DNA of 64,000 bases from Eretmocerus hayati (GCA_029851415.1 CM056744.1:65218172-65282171), one strand, 5' to 3'; counted from the first letter of the stretch, positions 24,801-37,466 are shown. The notes: generated from the letters alone by a model not told the origin. Numbers and translations are program-made.

Positions 24801-27800
24801 GGAGTTCAATACCGATTGTAAGTACTGAGGAGGAACGAGACCAAGTTTCCACGATCTGTATTCCATCCTATAGTATTCAGCTCGATTAGTCAATGACGCG
24901 AAGAGTGATTGGATCATCATTGGAATCGGATGAGGCAGTCGACTCAATAATGCCTCGCAGTATCCAGACCGATAGCAAAACTCATCTCCAGGCCGTTCCA
25001 ATCCTGCTCAGCAGTATTGAATTCGATTGAGATACATGAAATCTAGAGGAGTTCAATACTGATTGTGAGTATTGAGAGGGATAGAATAACCATGCACCCA
25101 CGATTCCAATTCGATTCTGTAGTATTCATCTCGATTGGTCAATCACGCAATGAGTGATGAGGTCATCATTGGAATCGATTGACGCAGCCGACTCAATGCT
25201 GCCTGGCAGGATTCGGACCGATAGCGAAACTTATCCTCAGTCCATACCAGTCTTGCTCAGCAGTATTGAATCCGATTCATATATATGAGAACTAGAGGAG
25301 TTCAATACTCGTTGTGAGTATTGAGAAGGATAGAGACCATGCTTTCACGATTCGAATTCCATCCTACAGTATTCAGCTCGATTGGTCAATGACGCAACGA
25401 GTGATTGGGTTATCATTGAAATCGATTCACACCGTCAATTCAATGCTGCCTGGCAGAATTTAGACCGATAGCAGAACTCATCTTCAGGCCTTATCAATCC
25501 CGTTCAGCAGTATTGAATTCGATTGAATTACATTGAATCTAGAGGAGTTGAATACTGATTGTGAGTATTGAGAAGGATAGAATAACCATGTACCCGCGAT
25601 ACCAATCCGACTCAGTAGTATCCATCTCAATTGGTCAATCACGCAATGAGTGATTGGGTCATCATTGAAATCGATTGACGGAGTCGACTCAATGCTGCCT
25701 GGCAGTATTCAGACCTATAGCAAAACTCATCTTCAGGCCGTTTCAATTCTGCTCAGCAGTATTGAATTCGATTGAGATACATGAATTCTAGAGGAGTTCA
25801 ATACTGTTTGTGAGTATTGAGAGGGACAGAATAACCATGTACCCGCGATTCCAATTCGATTCAGTAGTATTCATCTTGATTGGTCAATCATGCAATCAGT
25901 GATAGGGTCATCATTGAAATCGATTGACGCAGTCGACTCAATGCTGCCCGGCAGGATTCAGACCGATAGCGAAACTTATCCTCAGAGCTTACCAATCCTG
26001 CTCAGCAGTATCGAATTCGATTGAAACACATGGAATTCAGAGGAGTTCAATACCGATTGTAAGTACTGAGGAGGAACGAGACCAAGTTTCCACGATCTGT
26101 ATTCCATCCTATAGTATTCAGCTCGAATAGTCAATGACGCGAAGAGTGATTGGATCATCATTGGAATCGGATGAGGCAGTCGACTCAATAATGCCTCGCA
26201 GTATCCAAACCGATAGCAAAACTCATCTCCAGGCCGTTCCAATCCTGCTCAGCAGTATTGAATTCGATTGAGATACATGAAATCTAGAGGAGTTCAATAC
26301 TGATTGTGAGTATTGAGAGGGATAGAATAACCATGCACCCACGATTCCAATTCGATTCTGTAGTATTCATCTCGATTGGTCAATCACGCAATGAGTGATG
26401 AGGTCATCATTGGAATCGATTGACGCAGCCGACTCAATGCTGCCTGGCAGGATTCGGACCGATAGCGAAACTTATCCTCAGTCCATACCAGTCTTGCTCA
26501 GCAGTATTGAATCCGATTCATATATATGAGAACTAGAGGAGTTCAATACTCGTTGTGAGTATTGAGAAGGATAGAGACCATGCTTCCACGATTCGAATTC
26601 CATCCTATAGTATTCAGCTCGATTGGTCAATGACGCAACGAGTGATTGGGTTATCATTTTATCGATTCACACCGTCAATCCAATGCTGCCTGGCAGAATT
26701 CAGACCGATAGCAGAACTCATCTCCAGGCCTTATCAATCCCATTCAGCAGTATTGAATTCGATTGAAACACATTGAATCTAGAGGAGTTGAATACTGATT
26801 GTGAGTATTGAGAAGGATAGAATAACCATGTACTTGCGATACCAATCCGATTCAGTAGTATCCATCTCAATTGGTCAATCACGCAATGAGTGATTAGGTC
26901 ATCATTGAAATCGATTGACGGAGTCGACTCAATGCTGCCTGGCAGTATTCAGACCGATAGCTAAACCCATCTTCAGTCCGTGCCAATCCTTCTCAGCAGT
27001 ATTGAATCCGATTCGAATATATGAAGTCTAGAGGAGTTCAATACTGATTGTGAGTATTGAGGAGGATAGAATATCCGTGCACCCACGACTTCAATTCGAT
27101 TCAGTAGTATTCATCTTGATTGGTCAATCATGCAATCAGTGATAGGGTCATCATTGAAATCGATTGACGCAGTCGACTCAATGCTGGGCGGCAGGATTCA
27201 GACCGATAGCGAAACTTATCCTCAGAGCTTACCAATCCTGCTCAGCAGTATCGAATTCGATTGAAATACATGGAATTCAGAGGAGTTCAATACCGACTGT
27301 AAGTACTGAGGAGGAACGAGACCAAGTTTCCACGATCTGTATTCCATCCTATAGTATTCAGCTCGATTAGTCAATGACGCGAAGAGTGATTGGATCATCA
27401 TTGGAATCGGATGAGGCAGTCGACTCAATAATGCCTCGCAGTATCCAGACCGATAGCAAAACTCATCTCCAGGCCGTTCCGATCCTGCTCAGCAATATTG
27501 AATTCGATTGAGATACATGAAATCTAGAGGAGTTCAATACTGATTATGAGTATCGAGAGGGATAGGATAACCATGCACCCGAGATTCCAATTCGATTCTG
27601 TAGTATCCATCTTGATTGGGCAATGACGCAATGAGTGATTGGGTCATCATTGGAATCGATTGACGCAGTCGACTCAATGCTGCCTGGCAGGATTCAGACC
27701 GATAGCGAAACTTATCCTCAGTCCATACCAGTCTTGCTCAGCAGTACTGAATCCGATTCATATATATGAGAACTAGAGGAGTTCAATACTCGTTGTAAGT

Positions 27801-30800
27801 ATTGAGGAGGATAGAGACCATGCTCCCACGATTCGAATTCCATCCTATAGTATTCAGCTCGATTGGTCAATGACGCAACGAGTGATTGGGTTATCATTGA
27901 AATCGATTTACACCGTCAATTCAATGCTGCCTGGCAGAATTTAGACCGATAGCAGAACTCATCTTCAGGCCTTATCAATCCCGTTCAGCAGTATTGAATT
28001 CGATTGAATTACATTGAATCTAGAGGAGTTGGATACTGATTGTGAGTATTGAGAAGGATAGAATAACCATGTACCCGCGATACCAATCCGACTCAGTAGT
28101 ATCCATCTCAATTGGTCAATCACGCAATGAGTGATTGGGTCATCATTGAAATCGATTGACGGAGTCGACTCAATGCTGCCTGGCAGTATTCAGACCTATA
28201 GCAAAACTCATCTTCAGGCCGTTTCAATTCTGCTCAGCAGTATTGAATTCGATTGAGATACATGAATTCTAGAGGAGTTCAATACTGTTTGTGAGTATTG
28301 AGAGGGACAGAATAACCATGTACCCGCCATTCCAATTCGATTCAGTAGTATTCATCTTGATTGGTCAATCATGCAATCAGTGATAGGGTCATCATTGAAA
28401 TCGATTGACGCAGTCGACTCAATGCTGCCCGGCAGGATTCAGACCGATAGCGAAACTTATCCTCAGAGCTTACCAATCCTGCTCAGCAGTATCGAATTCG
28501 ATTGAAACACATGGAATTCAGAGGAGTTCAATACCGATTGTAAGTACTGAGGAGGAACGAGACCAAGTTTCCACGATCTGTATTCCATCCTATAGTATTC
28601 AGCTCGAATAGTCAATGACGCGAAGAGTGATTGGATCATCATTGGAATCGGATGAGGCAGTCGACTCAATAATGCCTCGCAGTATCCAAACCGATAGCAA
28701 AACTCATCTCCAGGCCGTTCCAATCCTGCTCAGCAGTATTGAATTCGATTGAGATACATGAAATCTAGAGGAGTTCAATACTGATTGTGAGTATTGAGAG
28801 GGATAGAATAACCATGCACCCACGATTCCAATTCGATTCTGTAGTATTCATCTCGATTGGTCAATCACGCAATGAGTGATGAGGTCATCATTGGAATCGA
28901 TTGACGCAGCCGACTCAATGCTGCCTGGCAGGATTCGGACCGATAGCGAAACTTATCCTCAGTCCATACCAGTCTTGCTCAGCAGTATTGAATCCGATTC
29001 ATATATATGAGAACTAGAGGAGTTCAATACTCGTTGTGAGTATTGAGAAGGATAGAGACCATGCTTCCACGATTCGAATTCCATCCTATAGTATTCAGCT
29101 CGATTGGTCAATGACGCAACGAGTGATTGGGTTATCATTTTATCGATTCACACCGTCAATCCAATGCTGCCTGGCAGAATTCAGACCGATAGCAGAACTC
29201 ATCTCCAGGCCTTATCAATCCCATTCAGCAGTATTGAATTCGATTGAAACACATTGAATCTAGAGGAGTTGAATACTGATTGTGAGTATTGAGAAGGATA
29301 GAATAACCATGTACTTGCGATACCAATCCGATTCAGTAGTATCCATCTCAATTGGTCAATCACGCAATGAGTGATTAGGTCATCATTGAAATCGATTGAC
29401 GGAGTCGACTCAATGCTGCCTGGCAGTATTCAGACCGATAGCTAAACCCATCTTCAGTCCGTGCCAATCCTTCTCAGCAGTATTGAATCCGATTCGAATA
29501 TATGAAGTCTAGAGGAGTTCAATACTGATTGTGAGTATTGAGGAGGATAGAATATCCATGCACCCACGACTTCAATTCGATTCAGTAGTATTCATCTTGA
29601 TTGGTCAATCATGCAATCAGTGATAGGGTCATCATTGAAATCGATTGACGCAGTCGACTCAATGCTGGGCGGCAGGATTCAGACCGATAGCGAAACTTAT
29701 CCTCAGAGCTTACCAATCCTGCTCAGCAGTATCGAATTCGATTGAAATACATGGAATTCAGAGGAGTTCAATACCGACTGTAAGTACTGAGGAGGAACGA
29801 GACCAAGTTTCCACGATCTGTATTCCATCCTATAGTATTCAGCTCGATTAGTCAATGACGCGAAGAGTGATTGGATCATCATTGGAATCGGATGAGGCAG
29901 TCGACTCAATAATGCCTCGCAGTATCCAGACCGATAGCAAAACTCATCTCCAGGCCGTTCCAATCCTGCTCAGCAATATTGAATTCGATTGAGATACATG
30001 AAATCTAGAGGAGTTCAATACTGATTATGAGTATCGAGAGGGATAGAATAACCATGCACCCGAGATTCCAATTCGATTCTGTAGTATCCATCTTGATTGG
30101 GCAATGACGCAATGAGTGATTGGGTCATCATTGGAATCGATTGACGCAGTCGACTCAATGCTGCCTGGCAGGATTCAGACCGATAGCGAACCTTATCCTC
30201 AGTCCATACCAGTCTTGCTCAGCAGTACTGAATCCGATTCATATATATGAGAACTAGAGGAGTTCAATACTCGTTGTAAGTATTGAGGAGGATAGAGACC
30301 ATGCTCCCACGATTCGAATTCCATCCTATAGTATTCAGCTCGATTGGTCAATGACGCAACGAGTGATTGGGTTATCATTGAAATCGATTCACACCGTCAA
30401 TTCAATGCTGCCTGGCAGAATTTAGACCGATAGCAGAACTCATCTTCAGGCCTTATCAATCCCGTTCAGCAGTATTGAATTCGATTGAATTACATTGAAT
30501 CTAGAGGAGTTGAATACTGATTGTGAGTATTGAGAAGGATAGAATAACCATGTACCCGCGATACCAATCCGACTCAGTAGTATCCATCTCAATTGGTCAA
30601 TCACGCAATGTGTGATTGGGTCATCATTGAAATCGATTGACGGAGTCGACTCAATGCTGCCTGGCAGTATTCAGACCTATAGCAAAACTCATCTTCAGGC
30701 CGTTCCAATTCTGCTCAGCAGTATTGAATTCGATTGAGATACATAAATTCTAGAGGAGTTCAATACTGATTGTAGTATTGAGAGGGACAGAATAACCATG

Positions 30801-31730
30801 TACGCGCGATTCCAATTCGATTCAGTAGTATTCATTTTGATTGGTCAATCATGCAATCAGTGATAGGGTCATCATTGAAATCGATTGACGCAGTCGACTC
30901 AATGCTGCCCGGCAGGATTCAGACCGATAGCGAAACTTATCCTCAGAGCTTACCAATCCTGCTCAGCAGTATCGAATTCGATTGAAATACATGGAATTCA
31001 GAGGAGTTCAATACCGATTGTAAGTACTGAGGAGGAACGAGACCAAGTTTCCACGATCTGTATTCCATCCTATAGTATTCAGCTCGATTAGTCAATGACG
31101 CGAAGAGTGATTGGATCATCATTGGAATCGGATGAGGCAGTCGACTCAATAATGCCTCGCAGTATCCAGACCGATAGCAAAACTCATCTCCAGGCCGTTC
31201 CAATCCTGCTCAGCAGTATTGAATTCGATTGAGATACATGAAATCTAGAGGAGTTCAATACTGATTGTGAGTATTGAGAGGGATAGAATAACCATGCACC
31301 CACGATTCCAATTCGATTCTGTAGTATTCATCTCGATTGGTCAATCACGCAATGAGTGATGAGGTCATCATTGGAATCGATTGACGCAGCCGACTCAATG
31401 CTGCCTGGCAGGATTCGGACCGATAGCGAAACTTATCCTCAGTCCATACCAGTCTTGCTCAGCAGTATTGAATCCGATTCATATATATGAGAACTAGAGG
31501 AGTTCAATACTCGTTGTGAGTATTGAGAAGGATAGAGACCATGCTTTCACGATTCGAATTCCATCCTACAGTATTCAGCTCGATTGGTCAATGACGCAAC
31601 GAGTGATTGGGTTATCATTGAAATCGATTTACACCGTCAATTCAATGCTGCCTGGCAGAATTTAGACCGATAGCAGAACTCATCTTCAGGCCTTATCAAT
31701 CCCGTTCAGCAGTATTGAATTCGATTGAAT
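21808..31730. repeat. 9923 bp super-repeat, copy 2 (8 HORs)
   Basis: Same order of HOR variants as copy 1. Only scattered differences were noticed, for example G at 13862 against A at 23785 and C at 13901 against T at 23824. The near identity implies a very recent 9.9 kb duplication, or an assembly duplication that must be excluded. Confidence 0.85.
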
Positions 31731-34437
31731 TACATTGAATCTAGAGGAGTTGAATACTGATTGTGAGTATTGAGAAGGATAGAATAACCATGTACCCGCG
31801 ATACCAATCCGACTCAGTAGTATCCATCTCAATTGGTCAATCACGCAATGAGTGATTGGGTCATCATTGAAATCGATTGACGGAGTCGACTCAATGCTGC
31901 CTGGCATCATTCAGACCTATAGCAAAACTCATCTTCAGGCCGTTTCAATTCTGCTCAGCAGTATTGAATTCGATTGAGATACATGAATTCTAGAGGAGTT
32001 CAATACTGTTTGTGAGTATTGAGAGGGACAGAATAACCATGTACCCGCGATTCCAATTCGATTCAGTAGTATTCATCTTGATTGGTCAATCATGCAATCA
32101 GTGATAGGGTCATCATTGAAATCGATTGACGCAGTCGACTCAATGCTGCCCGGCAGGATTCAGACCGATAGCGAAACTTATCCTCAGAGCTTACAATCCT
32201 GCTCAGCAGTATCGAATTCGATTGAAACACATGGAATTCAGAGGAGTTCAATACCGATTGTAAGTACTGAGGAGGAACGAGACCAAGTTTCCACGATCTG
32301 TATTCCATCCTATAGTATTCAGCTCGAATAGTCAATGACGCGAAGAGTGATTGGATCATCATTGGAATCGGATGAGGCAGTCGACTCAATAATGCCTCGC
32401 AGTATCCAAACCGATAGCAAAACTCATCTCCAGGCCGTTCCAATCCTGCTCAGCAGTATTGAATTCGATTGAGATACATGAAATCTAGAGGAGTTCAATA
32501 CTGATTGTGAGTATTGAGAGGGATAGAATAACCATGCACCCACGATTCCAATTCGATTCTGTAGTATTCATCTCGATTGGTCAATCACGCAATGAGTGAT
32601 GAGGTCATCATTGGAATCGATTGACGCAGCCGACTCAATGCTGCCTGGCAGGATTCGGACCGATAGCGAAACTTATCCTCAGTCCATACCAGTCTTGCTC
32701 AGCAGTATTGAATCCGATTCATATATATGAGAACTAGAGGAGTTCAATACTCGTTGTGAGTATTGAGAAGGATAGAGACCATGCTTCCACGATTCGAATT
32801 CCATCCTATAGTATTCAGCTCGATTGGTCAATGACGCAACGAGTGATTGGGTTATCATTTTATCGATTCACACCGTCAATCCAATGCTGCCTGGCAGAAT
32901 TCAGACCGATAGCAGAACTCATCTCCAGGCCTTATCAATCCCATTCAGCAGTATTGAATTCGATTGAAACACATTGAATCTAGAGGAGTTGAATACTGAT
33001 TGTGAGTATTGAGAAGGATAGAATAACCATGTACTTGCGATACCAATCCGATTCAGTAGTATCCATCTCAATTGGTCAATCACGCAATGAGTGATTAGGT
33101 CATCATTGAAATCGATTGACGGAGTCGACTCAATGCTGCCTGGCAGTATTCAGACCGATAGCTAAACCCATCTTCAGTCCGTGCCAATCCTTCTCAGCAG
33201 TATTGAATCCGATTCGAATATATGAAGTCTAGAGGAGTTCAATACTGATTGTGAGTATTGAGGAGGATAGAATATCCATGCACCCACGACTTCAATTCGA
33301 TTCAGTAGTATTCATCTTGATTGGTCAATCATGCAATCAGTGATAGGGTCATCATTCAAATCGATTGACGCAGTCGACTCAATGCTGGGCGGCAGGATTC
33401 AGACCGATAGCGAAACTTATCCTCAGAGCTTACCAATCCTGCTCAGCAGTATCGAATTCGATTGAAATACATGGAATCCAGAGGAGTTCAATACCGACTG
33501 TAAGTACTGAGGAGGAACGAGACCAAGTTTCCACGATCTGTATTCCATCCTATAGTATTCAGCTCGATTAGTCAATGACGCGAAGAGTGATTGGATCATC
33601 ATTGGAATCGGATGAGGCAGTCGACTCAATAATGCCTCGCAGTATCCAGACCGATAGCAAAACTCATCTCCAGGCCGTTCCAATCCTGCTCAGCAATATT
33701 GAATTCGATTGAGATACATGAAATCTAGAGGAGTTCAATACTGATTATGAGTATCGAGAGGGATAGAATAACCATGCACCCGAGATTCCAATTCGATTCT
33801 GTAGTATCCATCTTGATTGGGCAATGACGCAATGAGTGATTGGGTCATCATTGGAATCGATTGACGCAGTCGACTCAATGCTGCCTGGCAGGATTCAGAC
33901 CGATAGCGAAACTTATCCTCAGTCCATACCAGTCTTGCTCAGCAGTACTGAATCCGATTCATATATATGAGAACTAGAGGAGTTCAATACTCGTTGTAAG
34001 TATTGAGGAGGATAGAGACCATGCTCCCACGATTCGAATTCCATCCTATAGTATTCAGCTCGATTGGTCAATGACGCAACGAGTGATTGGGTTATCATTG
34101 AAATCGATTCACACCGTCAATTCAATGCTGCCTGGCAGAATTTAGACCGATAGCAGAACTCATCTTCAGGCCTTATCAATCCCGTTCAGCAGTATTGAAT
34201 TCGATTGAATTACATTGAATCTAGAGGAGTTGAATACTGATTGTGAGTATTGAGAAGGATAGAATAACCATGTACCCGCGATACCAATCCGACTCAGTAG
34301 TATCCATCTCAATTGGTCAATCACGCAATGAGTGATTGGGTCATCATTGAAATCGATTGACGGAGTCGACTCAATGCTGCCTGGCAGTATTCAGACCTAT
34401 AGCAAAATTCATCTTCAGGCCGTTCCAATTCTGCTCA
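31731..34437. repeat. Partial third super-repeat, out of register
   Basis: After copy 2, the next HORs are of type B3 then B2 (second monomers at 31959 and 33199) instead of the expected B1 then B2. They match HORs 4-5 of the super-unit. Because HOR 8 and HOR 3 are near copies, a crossover between them would give exactly this register. A one-base deletion (GCTTACAATCC near 32189, against GCTTACCAATCC elsewhere) and GGCATCATTCAG (31904) are private to this part. Confidence 0.7.
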
Positions 34438-35080
34438 GCAGTATTGAATTCGTTTGAGATACATAAATTCTACAGGAGTTCAATACTGATTGTGAGTATT
34501 GAGAGGGATAGAATAACCATGCACCCACGATTCCAATTCTATCCTGTAGTATTCATCTCGATTGGTCAATCACGCAATGAGTGATTGGGTCATCATCGGA
34601 ATCGATTGACGCAGTCGACTCAATGCTGCTCGGCAGGATTCAGACCGATAGCGAAACTTATCGTCAGAGCGTACCAATCTTGCTCAGCAGTATTGAATTC
34701 GATTAAAATACATGGAATTCAGAGGAGTTCAATACCGATGGTAAGTATTGAGGAGGATAGAGACCATGTTTCCACGATCTGTATTCCATCCTATAGTATT
34801 CAGCCCGATTGGTCAATCATGCAATGAGTGATTGCGTCCTCATAGGAACCGATTGACGCAGTCGACTCAATGCTGCCTGGTAGGATTCAGACCGATAGCA
34901 AAACTCATCTCCCTGCTCAGCAGTATTGAATTCGATTGAAATATATGGAATCTCGAGGAGTTCAATACTATTTGTGAGTATTGAGAGGGATAGAATAACC
35001 ATGCACCCACGATTCCAATTCCATTCTGTATAGTATTCATCTCGATTGGTCAATCACGCAATAGGTGATTGGGGGATGAT

Positions 35081-35655
35081 TGCAATTGATCCAGGGCTAA
35101 TGACTCGAATCTTTCCATTTATGATTGAGACAGATAGGAATGACCAAGGCTATTATACACCAGTACTGCAGAGAAGTATTTAATTCGATTGAGGAATGTT
35201 GCAACAATAGTGTTCAAAAGGTGAAATTCAATCCTGTCATTCGGGATTGGTTAGGATAGACAATCAGTATCGTTCCGCGAATTGAATCAGTTTCTGAAGC
35301 ATTCATCTCGATAGAGCAGTGGGAGACGGGATCCATCATTCAATTAGATTGACCTCGATACTGTATTGGTTCATTCAAACATATTGAACCAGCAAAGATC
35401 TTCCATCCATCCATCCGGGTCCTATCTTATGCTGAATACTAGTATTGGATTATATTCGCTTACATCAATCCTCATCAAAAGTATAGAATTCGATTGGCAG
35501 TTGTGATCTCAAATCTACAGTTCAGGATTCAGCTAGATTGGTTCTATGTTCGATTGATCTGCATTGAATTCCAATACTGCTCTCGCCGGTCGAATGATAG
35601 AACCGATTGAAATGTATTCATCCCGATAGGATTCGATTGGTATTCAATCCATCCC
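35081..35655. repeat. Decayed right edge of the satellite domain
   Basis: CGATTG / AATACT words persist without regular spacing, including CCATCCATCCATCCGG at 35402. The sequence ends at the TTGCAGCAGGG edge motif. No gene is visible. Confidence 0.65.
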
Positions 35656-35682
35656 AATCGATCTTTTGCAGCAGGGTATTCC
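35656..35682 (+). other. Array-edge motif TTTTGCAGCAGGG
   Basis: ATCTTTTGCAGCAGGGTATTC closes the satellite domain and is the mirror image of the left edge near 8398. The edge motifs therefore flank the 27 kb domain as inverted repeats. Confidence 0.5.
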
Positions 35683-35694
35683 CGAAAGCGTGGA

Positions 35695-36245
35695 AAATAT
35701 ATGCTTAGAATACTTATTGAAACGCACAAAAGGAATTCGGGGCTATCTTTTCATGGAAGAATTTTAACATTTTACATCATCTATCAAATTTTCAAGGATC
35801 TAAAATTTGGGTTTCTGAAAGATCGATTTTTTATTGTGTTTCACATTCTTTCGCCCGCTAAAACCACTCATGACCTCAAAATGAATTTTACAAGAGGTAT
35901 TCCGATAGGTTTTTTGAAGACCTTTCAAACGCCGTAAACCGCATTTCTGTATCTTTGAGTGGATTCGAGGAATATGCATTTTATTGAAAGAAATACCCGA
36001 ACTTTTTTGTTCGAGATAATTCAAAAGGATAAAGTAATAAACGTTGGAGACACCTAGAAAACTTTTTTGGGACCCCATAGGTGATGAAAAGTTTATATTT
36101 TGTACCATAGAATTGAATGAAAAAGTTAAGAAAGAAATCTGAGACATAATGACCCTTTGCCGTAGGTCTTAAGGTCTGTTCCGCGCGGAACTACTCCTAT
36201 AGGTGTTGTATCTACCAAACCGAAGGAAAACCAGGTTCAAATCCT
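35695..36245 (-). repeat. Dispersed repeat with tRNA-like head (copy 2, inverted)
   Basis: The reverse complement matches 4431-4910 throughout: GGAGTAGTTCCGCGCGGAAC, TGTCTCCAACGTTTATTACT, GAGGTCATGAGTGGTTTTAGCG, GATAGCCCCGAATTCCTTTT. It abuts the right edge of the satellite domain. A B-box-like GGTTCAAATCC at 36228 lies on the plus strand. It is either a SINE or a MITE family member. Confidence 0.65.
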
Positions 36246-36334
36246 TCTAAGTACATAATTGTATTACTCAAAATACGTCGTTTCTCTATCCAGCTACGAT
36301 ACTCGACCACGCGGGACATGCGGAAGCATCTGAA

Positions 36335-36475
36335 ACAGCGCCAAGTGGAAAATAATTTTCAACAAATAAATTTTGAAATATCAGCTGATTTCTCAGCTGA
36401 GAACTCAAAACTGATGATTTTCCACGTGTGAATTTGGCATGTGAAATCAGTTGAGAAATCAACTGTTAATGAGTC
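36335..36475. repeat. Short inverted-repeat element
   Basis: CGCCAAGTGGAAAATAATTTTC and ATCAGCTGATTTCTCAGCTGAG pair with GATTTTCCACGTGTG and ATCAGTTGAGAAATCAACTG on the right, forming an imperfect palindrome. Confidence 0.5.
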
Positions 36476-36509
36476 CCTGAAGGATTTGTGGAAAAGATAG
36501 GGGTTAACA

Positions 36510-36636
36510 CCAGCGTTGGGCAAAACCGACTGGAAAGCAACACAACAGCTTCATTCAGACCGGATTTTTACATGCAATTTTTTCCATCTGAACATAGCTG
36601 TCGTGTTGTTTTCCAGTGGGTTTTGCCCAGCGCTGG
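36510..36636. repeat. 127 bp MITE with ~40 bp terminal inverted repeats
   Basis: CCAGCGTTGGGCAAAACC, then GACTGGAAAGCAACACAACAGC, at the left returns as GCTGTCGTGTTGTTTTCCAG, then GGGTTTTGCCCAGCGCTGG, at the right. It lies about 830 bp upstream of the SRF exon. Confidence 0.8.
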
Positions 36637-37462
36637 TTATAACACATTGATGTTAACCGATACCCAATCCACTCTCGAGCGACTCCTTGAATCGATAAGA
36701 ATCTTCAGATGTGCTATTTTTGTTTACCTTAAACGGCAAGCTTGCCTTATTTGGAAGGGTCTACTCCTAAATATGGCATCCAGTGGAAGCTTCCGCATGG
36801 CGGCTCATGTGACCACCACTTACACTGTAATGATGCCCTGGTTCATTGACATATTTCAACAGTAGTGAATGTGAGTAAGCTCGGATTCCCGTTCACAGGG
36901 AATGATCCCTAGTGATAGGATTTGCATCACTGACTCTCGCAAATACAGAAAAAAATCGTAGTAGGTCTAGCAAATGTGTGCGAACTCCTGAAGAGTGGGG
37001 ATTGATGCGATGTTGAACGACCATGTAGCGTAGTACCAGTTGTGGCCACACACGAGAAAGCTTGGTCAGTATAATGCGTCGAAGTACGATTTAGAGTCCT
37101 GACGGCACGTATGTTGGTGAATTAATTTTGTTGAGCACATATTCTTCTTGGTGGGCCATCTTTCTTCAAAGCTTTGGAACATAATAGCAGTTAGAATCAA
37201 GTTACTTCAAAGTGAGAAAAACGTCAATCAGGGAGCCAAATGGGGAAAGTATCATTGCTAATACGGTCCGTTGCTAATATTCTATCTTGGAATAGAGGCT
37301 GGATTCGAAATGAACTGTGTGCATAGATAATACAGTGTCAGATTTGTTCAGAATTTTCCATCAGCTTTGTAGTGATTTCAAGCGACTTCTTTTTAGTACT
37401 GAAGTCTGAGTCGCATATCTAGAAAATGAGATCTCCACCTTAAGTTCTAATGTCTCATGCAG
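36637..37462 (+). other. Upstream region of the SRF exon with probable 3' splice site
   Basis: No repeat family or coding region recognised here; the sequence looks single-copy. It ends in TTCTAATGTCTCATGCAG (37445-37462), which has a branch-point-like TTCTAAT and a terminal CAG. The coding exon may therefore follow a 5' UTR intron. The true promoter and transcription start are not identifiable. Confidence 0.45.
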
Positions 37463-37466
37463 CGTG

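Larger units (their letters stand above)
11821..35080. repeat. 248 bp satellite array with 1240 bp higher-order repeat
   Basis: The CAGTAT(T/C)GAAT word marks monomer starts at 11863, 12112, 12361, 12608, 12857, 13104, 13353 and 13602, spacing 247-249 bp. Five monomer types alternate in fixed order (recognised by GAATTACATTG, GAGATACATAAATTC and variants, GAAATACATGGAATTC, GAGATACATGAAATC, ATATATGAGAACTAG), giving a 1240-1241 bp HOR repeated about 18.5 times. About 93 monomers are present. Copies are nearly identical between HORs while monomer types within an HOR differ strongly, the classic HOR signature. Conserved 68 aa (plus) and 86 aa (minus) open frames recur in every HOR, but only because the DNA is homogenised. 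Confidence 0.95.

Noticed and set aside
21808..31730. Treating the second 9923 bp copy as an assembly error
   Set aside because: Scattered differences between the copies (13862/23785, 13901/23824) argue against simple duplication of one sequence, though long-read confirmation is still needed.
12279..33683. Conserved 68 aa (plus) and 86 aa (minus) open frames repeated every 1240 bp, which look like a tandem gene family
   Set aside because: They overlap on opposite strands, show no domain or codon bias, cross monomer borders and vary only where the satellite DNA varies. DNA-level homogenisation explains their conservation.
11821..35080. CRISPR-like regular repeats
   Set aside because: Monomers are contiguous with no unique spacers, no cas genes are present, and the window is eukaryotic.
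36488..36865. 125 aa frame upstream of SRF as a coding exon
   Set aside because: Its first third lies inside the 127 bp MITE and no conserved domain is visible.
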